DNA from: Vibrio spartinae
GTDB taxonomy: Bacteria > Pseudomonadota > Gammaproteobacteria > Enterobacterales > Vibrionaceae
Assembly (NCBI RefSeq): GCF_024347135.1
Contig: NZ_AP024907.1
Coordinates: 487,001-551,000, forward strand
Direction: 5' to 3'
Length of the DNA: 64,000 bases
Shown: positions 35,953 to 44,618 of the stretch, one piece after another
How positions within the stretch are numbered: position 1 is the first letter of the stretch
Layout: every line of letters starts with the position of its first letter
Program-made: the position numbers and the translations under genes
The notes under the pieces: generated by a model
Told to the model about the DNA's origin: nothing
Database searches by the model: none
The model's input: the letters and a program-made list of their open reading frames with translations, nothing else

Positions 35953-36446
35953 TGAGACACATTATTTCAGTATTAATGGAGAACCAACCCGGTGCTTTGT
36001 CTCGTGTGGTCGGATTGTTCTCCCAGCGTGGTTTCAATATCGAAACGTTGAATGTATCCCCGACTGACGATGAGACGTTATCTCGTCTTAACATCACGAC
36101 GAAAACCAACGCGATGGAGCTGGAGCAGATTCAGAAGCAGCTTCACAAGTTGATTGATGTATTGAAAGTTCAGGAAGTATCAGAGTTTGAACATATAGAA
36201 CGGGAGTTGATGCTGGTGAAAGTGAGAGCCAGTGGTGCAGTCCGGGCTGAGGTGCAACGGACGACGGACATTTTCAGAGGTCAAATCGTCGATGTTACCA
36301 GTAGTCAGTATACCATTCAGATGGGTGGAACAACCGATAAACTGGATGCATTTATCGAGGCGATCTCAGAAGTGACGGAAGTGCTAGAGGTTGCTCGCAG
36401 TGGTGTTGTGGGGATCGCCCGCCGTGAACGGGCACTGCGCGCGTAA
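35952..36446 (+). CDS. ilvH: Acetolactate synthase isozyme III small subunit IlvH
   Basis: A 164-residue regulatory subunit. The N-terminal ACT domain (RHIISVLMENQPGALSRVVG, FNIETLNV) binds valine in the E. coli protein and gives feedback inhibition; the C-terminal half is the small-subunit domain that activates IlvI. Its ATG overlaps the ilvI stop (TGATGA), so translation is coupled. Length equals E. coli IlvH within one residue. Confidence 0.96.
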   Translation: MRHIISVLMENQPGALSRVVGLFSQRGFNIETLNVSPTDDETLSRLNITTKTNAMELEQIQKQLHKLIDVLKVQEVSEFEHIERELMLVKVRASGAVRAEVQRTTDIFRGQIVDVTSSQYTIQMGGTTDKLDAFIEAISEVTEVLEVARSGVVGIARRERALRA

Positions 36447-36474
36447 TATCTTGTATCTCGTGGCAAAACGCAAT

Positions 36475-36501
36475 AAAAAACCGGCATCAGCCGGTTTTTT
36501 T
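36475..36501 (+). terminator. ilvIH terminator
   Basis: AAAAAACCGGC / GCCGGTTTTTT with a four-base loop. Its right edge touches the stop codon of the convergent MocR-type gene, so it may also end that transcript. Confidence 0.9.
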
Positions 36502-38299
36502 ACGGGTATCCAATTTGATTGGATATCAGCTGCGCCTCGCCAATAAAGTAGCCATCTTCATCAAATCGTTTCACTGCTCCGTTCTCTACAACGATGGTGA
36601 TTTTTCGGATATCTGAAAACTGCCAATTACGCCATTGGTAAACAAACTGATCGTGTTCAACCCACCAATAGCCCTCATCCATATCATTAGGGCGGTCAGA
36701 AACCCCCGTCATTTTGCCATCGGCCTGAAAGGTGATTCGGTAAGGAATATTAAAACAGTCTTTGGTTAAGAGGGTCTGATTTTTCAGCAGATGACGAATC
36801 GCTTTACTACGGAGTGGCGGTTGCTGACATTCCTGAAGGGTTTCGATTGGCATGACTTGTTTAGCGATTTGGGAAAGAAGCGCAATCCCTTCCCGAATCT
36901 GTTCCGTTCTGATAGATTGGAAACACAGCCGGAAGCTATTGGTCCGTTCATCACAGTAATAGTATTTGGCGCCATTGTTAATCAGAATACCATGTTGTTC
37001 GGCCAGTTCTTCAAATCTCCCGGCATCGAATCCCTGTTTATAGTCGATCCAGAAAGCCGTCCCTGCCAATGAAGGTGTCACACCTGACTGCGGAAAATAG
37101 TAATTCAGTGCCTTCTCCATCGTCAGCCATTTTTCCCGATAACGTTTGAGCATTCTTTGAGCCAGCGCATCGTAATATCCAAGGCTGAGAAACAACGCAA
37201 GGGTTTGACAATTATTCTTCGGAGGTAAGCTATGTGTTCTGAACTGAAGGGCCTTTATTTGTGAGATCAAGGGGGCGGGAGCAACGATATACCCGAGTCG
37301 TAACCCCGGAGCAATTGTCGAAGAAAAACTGGAGATATAGATAATACGCTCACTGGATGATTCACTTTTCAGTGGCGGACAAGTGTCTTCGATAAAATTA
37401 ATATCATGTTCAAAGTCATCTTCAATGATCAAGAAGTCATGTTCCTCAGCCAGCGTAAGGAGCTTCTGGCGACGACTGGCAGACAGACGTACAGTCGTCG
37501 GAAATTGATTGCTTGGCGTGGTATAAACCAGTTGGCAGTCGGTCAGTCGTTCATCAATCATCATCCCTTCTTGATCCACATTGATCGGCACGATCTCTGC
37601 GCGTCTGGCCTGAAACTGGTGTAATGCCTCGGGATAACCGGGATTTTCAACCGCAATTGAGGAGTCAGCCGAGAGGAGCAGTTTTGACAGATAATAGAGG
37701 CTGTTCTGACACCCGAGTGTGATAGCGATATTGTCTCGATTGACGAATATGCCACGCTTGGTCAACACGCGGATGCGGATCTGTTCAATCAGCTCATCAT
37801 AGTCTGAGTCATTTGATGTCCAAGTACGATGATTGATGCGATTGAGAGACTGAATACTGCATTTGCGCCATTCAGAAACTGGGAATAAGTCCTCATCAAC
37901 AACGCCACTGACAAAGAGATAAGCATAATTTTTGAGCGCTTTGGCTTCGCGTTCCGAAACACTGTTTTCAGAGATCAGATAACGGCTCCAATCAAGCTGG
38001 GTTGATTGTTCTTGTGGGGTTGTCGAAGCGAGTGGTGTGACGGAGATGTCCAGAGCTGGGTTGACAAAATAGCCTTTGCGCTCAATGGAGACAAGGATCC
38101 CTTCTTCGGTCAGTAGCTCGTAAACGCGCAAAATTGTGTTTCTGGAAACATTGAGATCTTTTGCTAACTTCCGTGAAGAGGCAAGGGGAGATTGCTTAGG
38201 AATGAAGCCATCGAAGATTGCTTTGGCAAGACTGCTTTTGATTTGATCTTGCAGGGTTTTGGAATCCTGCGGATCAAGGTGGATATACTGGCTTAGCAT
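36500..38299 (-). CDS. MocR/GabR-type regulator with altered PLP site and extra C-terminal domain
   Basis: A 599-residue protein: a GntR-type winged helix at about 1-82 (SSRKLAKDLNVSRNTILRVY), a linker, then a type-I aminotransferase-like domain to about residue 485, as in MocR regulators such as GabR, PdxR and TauR. In those proteins a lysine in a TFSKTLxPGLRLGY motif holds PLP. Here it reads SFSSTIAPGLRLGY, with Ser at residue 327, codon 37319-37321. TPSNQFP, EDDFEHD and the Arg of FRLCFQS are kept or nearly so. About 105 further residues follow, with FQADGKMTG, GYWWVEHDQ and RFDEDGYF, not part of typical 450-500-residue MocR proteins. The ATG follows AGGAG. It probably controls the adjoining gabT/gabD/TRAP genes. 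Confidence 0.82.
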   Translation of the reverse strand: MLSQYIHLDPQDSKTLQDQIKSSLAKAIFDGFIPKQSPLASSRKLAKDLNVSRNTILRVYELLTEEGILVSIERKGYFVNPALDISVTPLASTTPQEQSTQLDWSRYLISENSVSEREAKALKNYAYLFVSGVVDEDLFPVSEWRKCSIQSLNRINHRTWTSNDSDYDELIEQIRIRVLTKRGIFVNRDNIAITLGCQNSLYYLSKLLLSADSSIAVENPGYPEALHQFQARRAEIVPINVDQEGMMIDERLTDCQLVYTTPSNQFPTTVRLSASRRQKLLTLAEEHDFLIIEDDFEHDINFIEDTCPPLKSESSSERIIYISSFSSTIAPGLRLGYIVAPAPLISQIKALQFRTHSLPPKNNCQTLALFLSLGYYDALAQRMLKRYREKWLTMEKALNYYFPQSGVTPSLAGTAFWIDYKQGFDAGRFEELAEQHGILINNGAKYYYCDERTNSFRLCFQSIRTEQIREGIALLSQIAKQVMPIETLQECQQPPLRSKAIRHLLKNQTLLTKDCFNIPYRITFQADGKMTGVSDRPNDMDEGYWWVEHDQFVYQWRNWQFSDIRKITIVVENGAVKRFDEDGYFIGEAQLISNQIGYP

Positions 38300-38390
38300 A
38301 CGGCTCCTACAACTGTTTCTTGTGCCGCTGACTAATCCGAGTGAAGCAACGAAGATACGGACATGCAACGTGACCGCATCTTCGCTGGAG

Positions 38391-38445
38391 GTACTTTTCT
38401 CTGGATGTACCTTTCTCTGAATGTACCTTTCTCTGAATGTACTTA
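38391..38445. repeat. 16-bp tandem repeat, about 3.4 copies, between gabT and the MocR-type gene
   Basis: Units start at 38391, 38407, 38423 and 38439, each opening GTAC. The middle two are identical (GTACCTTTCTCTGAAT), the first has two changes, and the last is partial and contains the gabT stop codon. The array lies 92 bases upstream of the regulator's start. Confidence 0.92.
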
Positions 38446-39720
38446 GTGAGCGAGCAACGCTTGTAATTCTGCTTTGATGATTTCAAGGCCTTTGACGATC
38501 AGTTCTGGCTCAATCGTCAATGGTGGCAGGAAGCGAATCACATTTCCTTTTACCCCACAAGATAACAAAATCACACCGGCATGGTTACTTTTTACCACAA
38601 GCTGTTTGGTCAGATCAGCAAGCGGTGCACCATTGTCAGGATCATTGAACTCGATTGCAATCATGGCACCGACTTGGCGAATATCACCAATTTGGGGAAT
38701 CTCTTTTTGCAATTCAGTCAATTGTTCCTTAAATTGCAAGCCAATATGTTGCGCTCTTTCACAGAGATTTTCTTTTTCAATGATATCGAGCACTTCTAAC
38801 GCCGCAACACAAGCAAGCGGTGAGCCTGCATAAGTTCCGCCGACGCCCCCGGGATTGGCTGAATCCATAATTTCTGCTTTACCGACAACCCCGGACAGTG
38901 GGAATCCCCCTGCAATACCTTTGGCCATGGTGAACAGATCTGCCTCAATGCCTAGGTATTCTGTTGCAAACATTTTGCCAGTTCGGGCAAAGCCGGTCTG
39001 AATTTCGTCACAAATTAAAACGATACCGTGTTTATCACATATTTCGCGGATTTTCTGTGCCCAGGATGCGGGAGCCTGATAGAAACCACCTTCTCCCTGA
39101 ATCGGTTCGAAAATGATTGCCGCGATACGGCTTGGCTCGATATCACAGGTGAACAAATCGTCCAAAGCACTCAGGCTTTGCGCTTCAGTGACCCCATGAT
39201 AATCATTCGGGAATGGCAAGTGATAGATTTCGTTTGGAAACGGCCCAAAACCAGCTTTGTAGGGTGCGACTTTTCCGGTGAGTCCCATACACATGTTTGT
39301 CCGTCCATGGAAGCCGCCTTTAAAGGCAATGACGCCTGAACGGCCCGTATGTGCCCGTGCAATTTTCACCGCATTTTCTACCGCTTCAGCACCGGTGGTC
39401 ACGAATGCCGCTTTTTTCTCAAAATTTCCCGGTGTTTTCGCCACGATTTTTTCAGCCAGTTCAACAAAGCTCGTATAAGGCGTGACCATTGAACAGGTAT
39501 GACTGAAGCTGTCTAACTGCTTTTTCACGGCTTCAATAATCTGTGGGTGAGAGTGCCCGGTATTATTCACGGCAATCCCAGCGGCAAAGTCGATATACGT
39601 TTTGCCTTCAATATCTGTGATCATCGCATTTTTCGCACTTACTGCATAAACTGGCGCCAGATTAGCCATCCCTTTTGCGACGACTTTTTCCTTACGGGCT
39701 TGCCATTCCATATTTGTCAT
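38443..39720 (-). CDS. gabT: 4-aminobutyrate (omega-amino acid) aminotransferase GabT
   Basis: A 425-residue class III PLP aminotransferase that moves the amino group of GABA or a similar omega-amino acid to 2-oxoglutarate, giving succinate semialdehyde. The PLP lysine is Lys267 in TMAKGIAGGFPLSGV; the phosphate loop is TTGAEAVENAVKIAR and the cofactor Asp lies in LICDEIQTGFARTG. Length and sequence are close to E. coli GabT (426). gabD lies 43 bases upstream in the same direction and the regulator follows downstream. 5-aminovalerate is an alternative substrate that sequence cannot exclude. Confidence 0.93.
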   Translation of the reverse strand: MTNMEWQARKEKVVAKGMANLAPVYAVSAKNAMITDIEGKTYIDFAAGIAVNNTGHSHPQIIEAVKKQLDSFSHTCSMVTPYTSFVELAEKIVAKTPGNFEKKAAFVTTGAEAVENAVKIARAHTGRSGVIAFKGGFHGRTNMCMGLTGKVAPYKAGFGPFPNEIYHLPFPNDYHGVTEAQSLSALDDLFTCDIEPSRIAAIIFEPIQGEGGFYQAPASWAQKIREICDKHGIVLICDEIQTGFARTGKMFATEYLGIEADLFTMAKGIAGGFPLSGVVGKAEIMDSANPGGVGGTYAGSPLACVAALEVLDIIEKENLCERAQHIGLQFKEQLTELQKEIPQIGDIRQVGAMIAIEFNDPDNGAPLADLTKQLVVKSNHAGVILLSCGVKGNVIRFLPPLTIEPELIVKGLEIIKAELQALLAH

Positions 39721-39763
39721 GAGTTTTATTCCTTCACATTCAAACAGTCGTTATTGTGAGATA

Positions 39764-41194
39764 TCAGAAGCCGCCGAAGCAGAGATATTTGACATTGAGG
39801 TATTCATCAATCCCTTGTTTGGCACCTTCCCGGCCAAAGCCGGATTGTTTTACACCACCGAATGGTGCGACTTCATTGGAGATAATGCCTTCATTGATCC
39901 CAACCATGCCGTATTCAAGCTGTTCGGCAATACGGAATGCACGATTCAGCGTACTGGTGTAGAAGTAACTGGCTAATCCGTAAATCGTATCGTTGGCCTT
40001 TTCGACCAAGTCATCATCGTTGGAAAAGCGAACAATCGGAGCGACCGGACCGAATAGTTCGGTATGTACAATCTCCATATCTTGAGTGACTTCAGTCAGA
40101 ATGGTCGGTTCAACGAAGAGACCTTCCAGAGAGCGGCCGCCAAATGCGATTTTTGCGCCTTGTTCGACGGCTGTATTGATATAGCCCAACACACTGTTTT
40201 TCGCTTTCATATCGATCAGCGGACCGATAATCACACCGGGTTCCACGCCATTACCGACTTTCAGATCTGCCGCGGCTTCGGCAAATTTTTCAACGAATTG
40301 GTCGTAAACGCTGTCCTGAACATAGAAGCGGTTTGCGCACACACAGGTCTGCCCGGCATTACGGAATTTTGAGGCGATGGCACCTTTGACTGCTTCATCG
40401 ATATCTGCATCATCAAAGACGATAAATGGTGCGTTGCCGCCTAATTCCATTGAGGTACGCTTGATCGTTTCTGCACACTGTTTGATCAGGTGACTACCAA
40501 CTTGAGTCGAGCCTGTGAAAGACAACTTCTTGATATCATCGTGACTACAGAAAATATCACCAACGGCCACTGAAGAGTGGTTGTTCACCACGATTAAGAG
40601 CTCTTTTGGCAATCCTGCTGCGTACGCTAATTCTGCAATGGCATAGGCAGAAAGCGGGGTTTGGTTGGCGGGTTTGACGATAAAGCTACACCCTGCCGCC
40701 AGCGCGGGGGCTGCTTTACGGGTGATCATTGCGATAGGAAAATTCCAAGGCGTGATCGCCGCTGCCACACCAACCGGTTGTTTAATCGTCATTAAACGTT
40801 TGTTTGACGCCGGTGCCGGAATTGTATCACCGTAGGTGCGTTTCCCTTCTTCTGCAAACCACTGAATGAAAGAGGCACCATACATGACTTCCCCTTTGGC
40901 TTCCGCTAAGGGCTTGCCTTGTTCGAGGGTCATAATCCGGGCGAGATCATCACTGTTTTCAACCACGAGATCATACCAGCGCTTTAAGATGGTCGAGCGT
41001 TCTGCGGCTGAACGTTGTTGCCAAGCTTGTTGAGCCTGCTTTGATTTCTCAATCAAAGTGAGGATATCCGTTGTCTGAACCGAAGGAATATAAGTTAGCG
41101 TTTCATCGGTTGCCGGATTGAGGATTGCAATCGCATCTTCACTGAAAGGACACGTTGCTTTGAGTAGGTTTTTGTTAACAATTTGGTCCATCAT
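39764..41194 (-). CDS. gabD: NAD(P)-dependent succinate-semialdehyde dehydrogenase GabD
   Basis: A 476-residue aldehyde dehydrogenase oxidising succinate semialdehyde (or glutarate semialdehyde) from GabT to the dicarboxylate that enters the TCA cycle. Catalytic Cys284 lies in NAGQTCVCANRFYV and general-base Glu250 in TSMELGGNAP; the cofactor loop is SFTGSTQVG and the N-terminal ITPWNFPIAM block is present. The frame opens with two consecutive ATG codons; either may be used. First gene of the leftward gabD-gabT unit, divergent from the TRAP genes across 216 bases. Confidence 0.93.
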   Translation of the reverse strand: MMDQIVNKNLLKATCPFSEDAIAILNPATDETLTYIPSVQTTDILTLIEKSKQAQQAWQQRSAAERSTILKRWYDLVVENSDDLARIMTLEQGKPLAEAKGEVMYGASFIQWFAEEGKRTYGDTIPAPASNKRLMTIKQPVGVAAAITPWNFPIAMITRKAAPALAAGCSFIVKPANQTPLSAYAIAELAYAAGLPKELLIVVNNHSSVAVGDIFCSHDDIKKLSFTGSTQVGSHLIKQCAETIKRTSMELGGNAPFIVFDDADIDEAVKGAIASKFRNAGQTCVCANRFYVQDSVYDQFVEKFAEAAADLKVGNGVEPGVIIGPLIDMKAKNSVLGYINTAVEQGAKIAFGGRSLEGLFVEPTILTEVTQDMEIVHTELFGPVAPIVRFSNDDDLVEKANDTIYGLASYFYTSTLNRAFRIAEQLEYGMVGINEGIISNEVAPFGGVKQSGFGREGAKQGIDEYLNVKYLCFGGF

Positions 41195-41252
41195 TGTGTC
41201 TCTTTTGTTAGCTGTAAGGAGAATGGTAGATCTAAAAATGACACCACCCGAA

Positions 41253-41305
41253 GTACCAGTTAGATCAATTATGTGGTACCAGCGATAAGTTGCTGGCTGG
41301 TACCA
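41253..41305. promoter_or_regulatory. Candidate operator: three GTACCA sites between gabD and dctP
   Basis: GTACCA occurs at 41253, 41276 and 41300 in the same direction, spaced 23 and 24 bases. The second and third also form the inverted repeat TGGTACCAG / CTGGTACCA. The sites lie in the divergent control region, and GTAC is also the start of each unit in the repeat before the regulator gene. MocR proteins commonly bind spaced direct repeats (GabR binds ATACCA). Confidence 0.4.
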
Positions 41306-41410
41306 TACAAATTGTCTTTCTGGTTCTATTGCTTTGGTTTTGCTTTCTTCATATTAACCTGTGAAACAAATCAGTAACAAACAAGTAACGACACAGGAAG
41401 AGGAATTTCT

Positions 41411-42430
41411 ATGTTTGGGTTAAAGGGAAAGAAGCTTGCGAAGACATTACTGGCAGTCACGCTGGGTGTCAGCGCACTTGCGAGTTCTACGGTCAGTTTT
41501 GCCGCTGAATATAATTGGCGTTTTGCAAATTTATACGGCCGCGGTACTGCATTTGGTGCCGTTTATGAAGACTTGGCAAAAAATATTCAAATCATGTCCA
41601 ATGGCCGCATTGCGGTGCAAGTTCTGTACTCCGGAGAAGGCGTAGGTACCAGTGGTATCTTAGGTGCTGTACGTTCCGGTCTGATTACAATGGGAGCCCC
41701 TTTCCAACCGATGCATGCGGGTGAGTTTCCGGCTGGGGTTGTGGAGGTCGGTTTGCCTGGTGGCACATCGGATGCCAGTGAACTCATGACATTATTTCAT
41801 GAGCGGGGCTGGGGCGATGTGTTGAAAAAAGCCTATGCCTCTCAAGGGATCGTCTGGCTGGAACCTTATATTCAGCCCCCGGTTTATATCATTACCAAAA
41901 AACCAATTAACTCGATTGCTGACTTTAAAGGCATGAAAATTCGTGCACCGGGTGCCTATGGTAAGTTCCTGCGTAACCTCGGTGCGGCACCTGTTTCTCT
42001 GTCTTGGAGTGAAATCTATACTTCACTGGCAACCGGTGTCATCGATGGTTCTATCGGTTCAAATATGATTGATCACCGCGATGGTAACCATGTGGAAGTT
42101 GCAAAATACATGTATCCTCTACCCATTGCCGGTGCTCAGGTGTTACCGATTATTGTGAACCAAAAAGCATGGAATAAATTGCCGAAAGATCTGCAAGCGA
42201 TTGTGAAAGGTGCGACGGCTGAACATGCGATTGAGCAGTTGACGAAGTCAAAACTGTGGGAGTCACAGGCTGTGGCGGAAATGGAAGCAAAAGGACTGAA
42301 ATGGAGTCCTGAGCCATCTGAAGCAGACAAAAAAGCCTGGAAAGCCGCTGGGGTGTCACTTGCACAGGAATATGCCAGTGCCGACCCTTATTCAAAACAG
42401 CTTGTTGAGATCCTCAATAAGAAGCAGTAA
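41411..42430 (+). CDS. TRAP transporter substrate-binding protein (DctP family)
   Basis: A 339-residue periplasmic solute receptor. A signal peptide covers about residues 1-32, ending TVSFAAEYNW. The DctP fold shows in NIADFKGMKIRAPG-type sequence; Arg178 in FKGMKIRAPG is the residue that clamps the substrate carboxylate in this family. The substrate is therefore an acid, and linkage to gabT/gabD suggests GABA or another omega-amino acid, by inference. Followed after 55 bases by the small membrane subunit. Probably controlled from the shared region with gabD. Confidence 0.92.
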   Translation: MFGLKGKKLAKTLLAVTLGVSALASSTVSFAAEYNWRFANLYGRGTAFGAVYEDLAKNIQIMSNGRIAVQVLYSGEGVGTSGILGAVRSGLITMGAPFQPMHAGEFPAGVVEVGLPGGTSDASELMTLFHERGWGDVLKKAYASQGIVWLEPYIQPPVYIITKKPINSIADFKGMKIRAPGAYGKFLRNLGAAPVSLSWSEIYTSLATGVIDGSIGSNMIDHRDGNHVEVAKYMYPLPIAGAQVLPIIVNQKAWNKLPKDLQAIVKGATAEHAIEQLTKSKLWESQAVAEMEAKGLKWSPEPSEADKKAWKAAGVSLAQEYASADPYSKQLVEILNKKQ

Positions 42431-42485
42431 CAAGGAATAATCAAGGTGAGTCTGATGACTCACCTTGATTGGTTTGGGAGTATAT

Positions 42486-43133
42486 ATGGTTGAACCAATT
42501 CTAAGAGGATATTGCCAGTTTGTCAGATATGTTGTTGGCCTAATCGGGCGTTCGGTATCATATCTGCTTCCTGTACTAGCCACGATTGTTGCCTACGAAG
42601 TCTTTGCTCGTTATGTGATAGATAAACCCACCATTTGGGGGTATGACACTTCGCTGTTTCTGTTTGGATATATTGCCGCCTTAGGCGGTGCATATGCGCA
42701 GCAACGTGAAGCACACATTAACGTCGACATCGTACACGGTAAAGTCTCGGAAAAGACTCGCCGGATTTTTGACCTGATCACTGCGATTCTGGCGATAGGA
42801 TTTTTAGTGGTCATGATCAAAACTTGCTATGGCATGTTTCTGGAAAGCCTTCAATATCATTACAGAACCAAGAGTGAATGGGCCCCGCCGATGCATCACT
42901 TTTGGCTGATGATCACCGTCTCTGCGAGTATTTTTGTTGCCCAATATTCAACTGAATTGATCAGTAATCTATTTTTCCTTTTCACCGGACGTGAATTGAG
43001 CGGAACGGTGCATCCGCATGTCAGCTTAGATGAGCAGCCTTTCCATGTCAGTTTAGATGATGAGCCGTTTCGGGCTGAGGATCATCCCGTAGAGAAGTCC
43101 GTTTTTGACAAGGAGAATTCAAATGGGAATTGA
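42486..43133 (+). CDS. TRAP transporter small membrane subunit (DctQ family)
   Basis: A 215-residue inner-membrane protein with four helices (residues about 10-170), the usual DctQ plan. The start MVEPIL follows GGGAG; a TTG seven codons earlier keeps the frame but lacks a site. It has a tail of about 45 hydrophilic residues, longer than I expect for DctQ, containing a nine-residue tandem duplication (HVSLDEQPF, HVSLDDEPF; DNA 43017-43070). The large-subunit start lies 11 bases inside its end, so the two are translationally coupled. Confidence 0.9.
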   Translation: MVEPILRGYCQFVRYVVGLIGRSVSYLLPVLATIVAYEVFARYVIDKPTIWGYDTSLFLFGYIAALGGAYAQQREAHINVDIVHGKVSEKTRRIFDLITAILAIGFLVVMIKTCYGMFLESLQYHYRTKSEWAPPMHHFWLMITVSASIFVAQYSTELISNLFFLFTGRELSGTVHPHVSLDEQPFHVSLDDEPFRAEDHPVEKSVFDKENSNGN

Positions 43134-44442
43134 GATGTTAACCCTTGTTTTGCTGGCATGTATTCTGACCGCTTTTGTGTTAGGTGCGCAGGTGGGACTG
43201 GCATTGGGTGGCATTGCCATGGGCGTCGGTTACTTGGTTTGGGGAGAGACGCTGTTTAATATTGTGCCGACCACCGTTGAGAGCACATTTTTCAATTTTA
43301 TTCTGTTAGCGATTCCGCTTTATATTTATATGGGACAGATCCTCACCCGGTCCGGGATTGGGGATGCCATGTTTAATGCCAGTCAACTGCTGATCGGCCG
43401 GTTGCGCGGTTCTTTGGCCATTAGTGTCATTGGGGTTTGCTCCATGATCGGAGCCATGGTTGGCATCATCGGTGCCGGTATCATGACTTCCAGTAGTATT
43501 GCACTCAAACCAATGCTTGATCGTGGCTATGACAAGAAGCTTGCGCTTGGGGTCATTATGGCTGGTGGCTCTTTGGGAATTCTTATTCCACCGAGTATTC
43601 CAATGATTATGTTTGCTTCTGCGACCCAAAACTCAGTTGGCAAAATGTTCTTGGGAGCCATGATTCCAGCATTGATTACGATAGTTCTGTTGATCACTTA
43701 CGTGGTGATCTCTTGTAAATTGAATCCGGAACGCGCCCCGCTTGATTCTGACAACGATATTCAGGTGCCGAAAGGATACGAGCGGTTTAAAACCATCCGA
43801 GACGGTGCGTCGTCACTTGCTCTGATTGTGGTGGTTCTCGGCAGTATTATCGCCGGGATTGCAACACCGACTGAATCTGGTGCTTTGGGGGTGATGGGGG
43901 CGATCCTGTTATCGATCCTGTTTAAGCGATTTAAACCGGAGATGTTAAGACGTTCGGGAATGCAAACCGCGCTGCTGGTGAGTGTAGCAATGTGGATTAT
44001 TCTCGGTGCATCGGTTTTCAGTAATTTCCATTTATTGATGGGAATTCAAGGGATGGTGTCCGGGTTTGCCCAAGGGTTGGATTTACCACCGATCATGATC
44101 ATTATTATGTTCCAATTGATCATGCTGTTACTGGGATTCATCATCGATGAATTTATCATTGTGCTGATGTGTGCACCCATATTTACGCCGGTTGCGGTGT
44201 CACTTGGCTACGATCCGATTTGGTTCGGTGTGTTGATGATCCTGAATATTGTGATTGCTGTTCAGACACCGCCTTACGGTTTTGCGTTGTTCTATCTGAA
44301 AGGGATTGCCCCGAAAGGTGTGACAATGTTGGATCTGTATAAATCGGTATTACCGTTTATTACCGTACAGTTTATTGTGCTGGTTATTTGTATGGTTTTC
44401 CCGGATCTGGTGACTTGGTTACCGAATCTGGTCATTCATTAG
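43123..44442 (+). CDS. TRAP transporter large permease subunit (DctM family)
   Basis: A 439-residue polytopic membrane protein with about 12 helices, the Na+-coupled transport subunit of TRAP systems. Family blocks are visible: PLYIYMGQILTRSGI, GVCSMIGAMVGIIGAG, GGSLGILIPPSIPMIMFA and TPTESGALGVMGA. The start MGIEML has an AAGGAG site and lies within the dctQ end; upstream in-frame codons are less likely. Last gene of the operon, with a terminator 46 bases later. Confidence 0.94.
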   Translation: MGIEMLTLVLLACILTAFVLGAQVGLALGGIAMGVGYLVWGETLFNIVPTTVESTFFNFILLAIPLYIYMGQILTRSGIGDAMFNASQLLIGRLRGSLAISVIGVCSMIGAMVGIIGAGIMTSSSIALKPMLDRGYDKKLALGVIMAGGSLGILIPPSIPMIMFASATQNSVGKMFLGAMIPALITIVLLITYVVISCKLNPERAPLDSDNDIQVPKGYERFKTIRDGASSLALIVVVLGSIIAGIATPTESGALGVMGAILLSILFKRFKPEMLRRSGMQTALLVSVAMWIILGASVFSNFHLLMGIQGMVSGFAQGLDLPPIMIIIMFQLIMLLLGFIIDEFIIVLMCAPIFTPVAVSLGYDPIWFGVLMILNIVIAVQTPPYGFALFYLKGIAPKGVTMLDLYKSVLPFITVQFIVLVICMVFPDLVTWLPNLVIH

Positions 44443-44487
44443 AGGTCTGTATCACGGACGATTGTTTACCCGTGTTAGTCGTTTAAT

Positions 44488-44514
44488 AAAAACCTGCCTG
44501 AGGCAGGTTTTTTT
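44488..44514 (+). terminator. TRAP operon terminator
   Basis: AAAAACCTGCC / GGCAGGTTTTT with a three-base loop, followed by further T residues. Confidence 0.9.
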
Positions 44515-44567
44515 ACCGTGTTTTTGGCTGTCAGTATCGGTTTGCGTAATGGCGACGGCCAAAAAGA

Positions 44568-44595
44568 AAAGCCCTTTCCACAGAGAAAGGGCTTT
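44568..44595 (-). terminator. serA terminator
   Basis: AAAGCCCTTTC / GAAAGGGCTTT with a six-base loop, followed by TTCTTTTTGG on the minus strand, 24 bases past the serA stop. Confidence 0.82.
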
Positions 44596-44618
44596 GAACC
44601 TGAGATACTAAGATGGGA

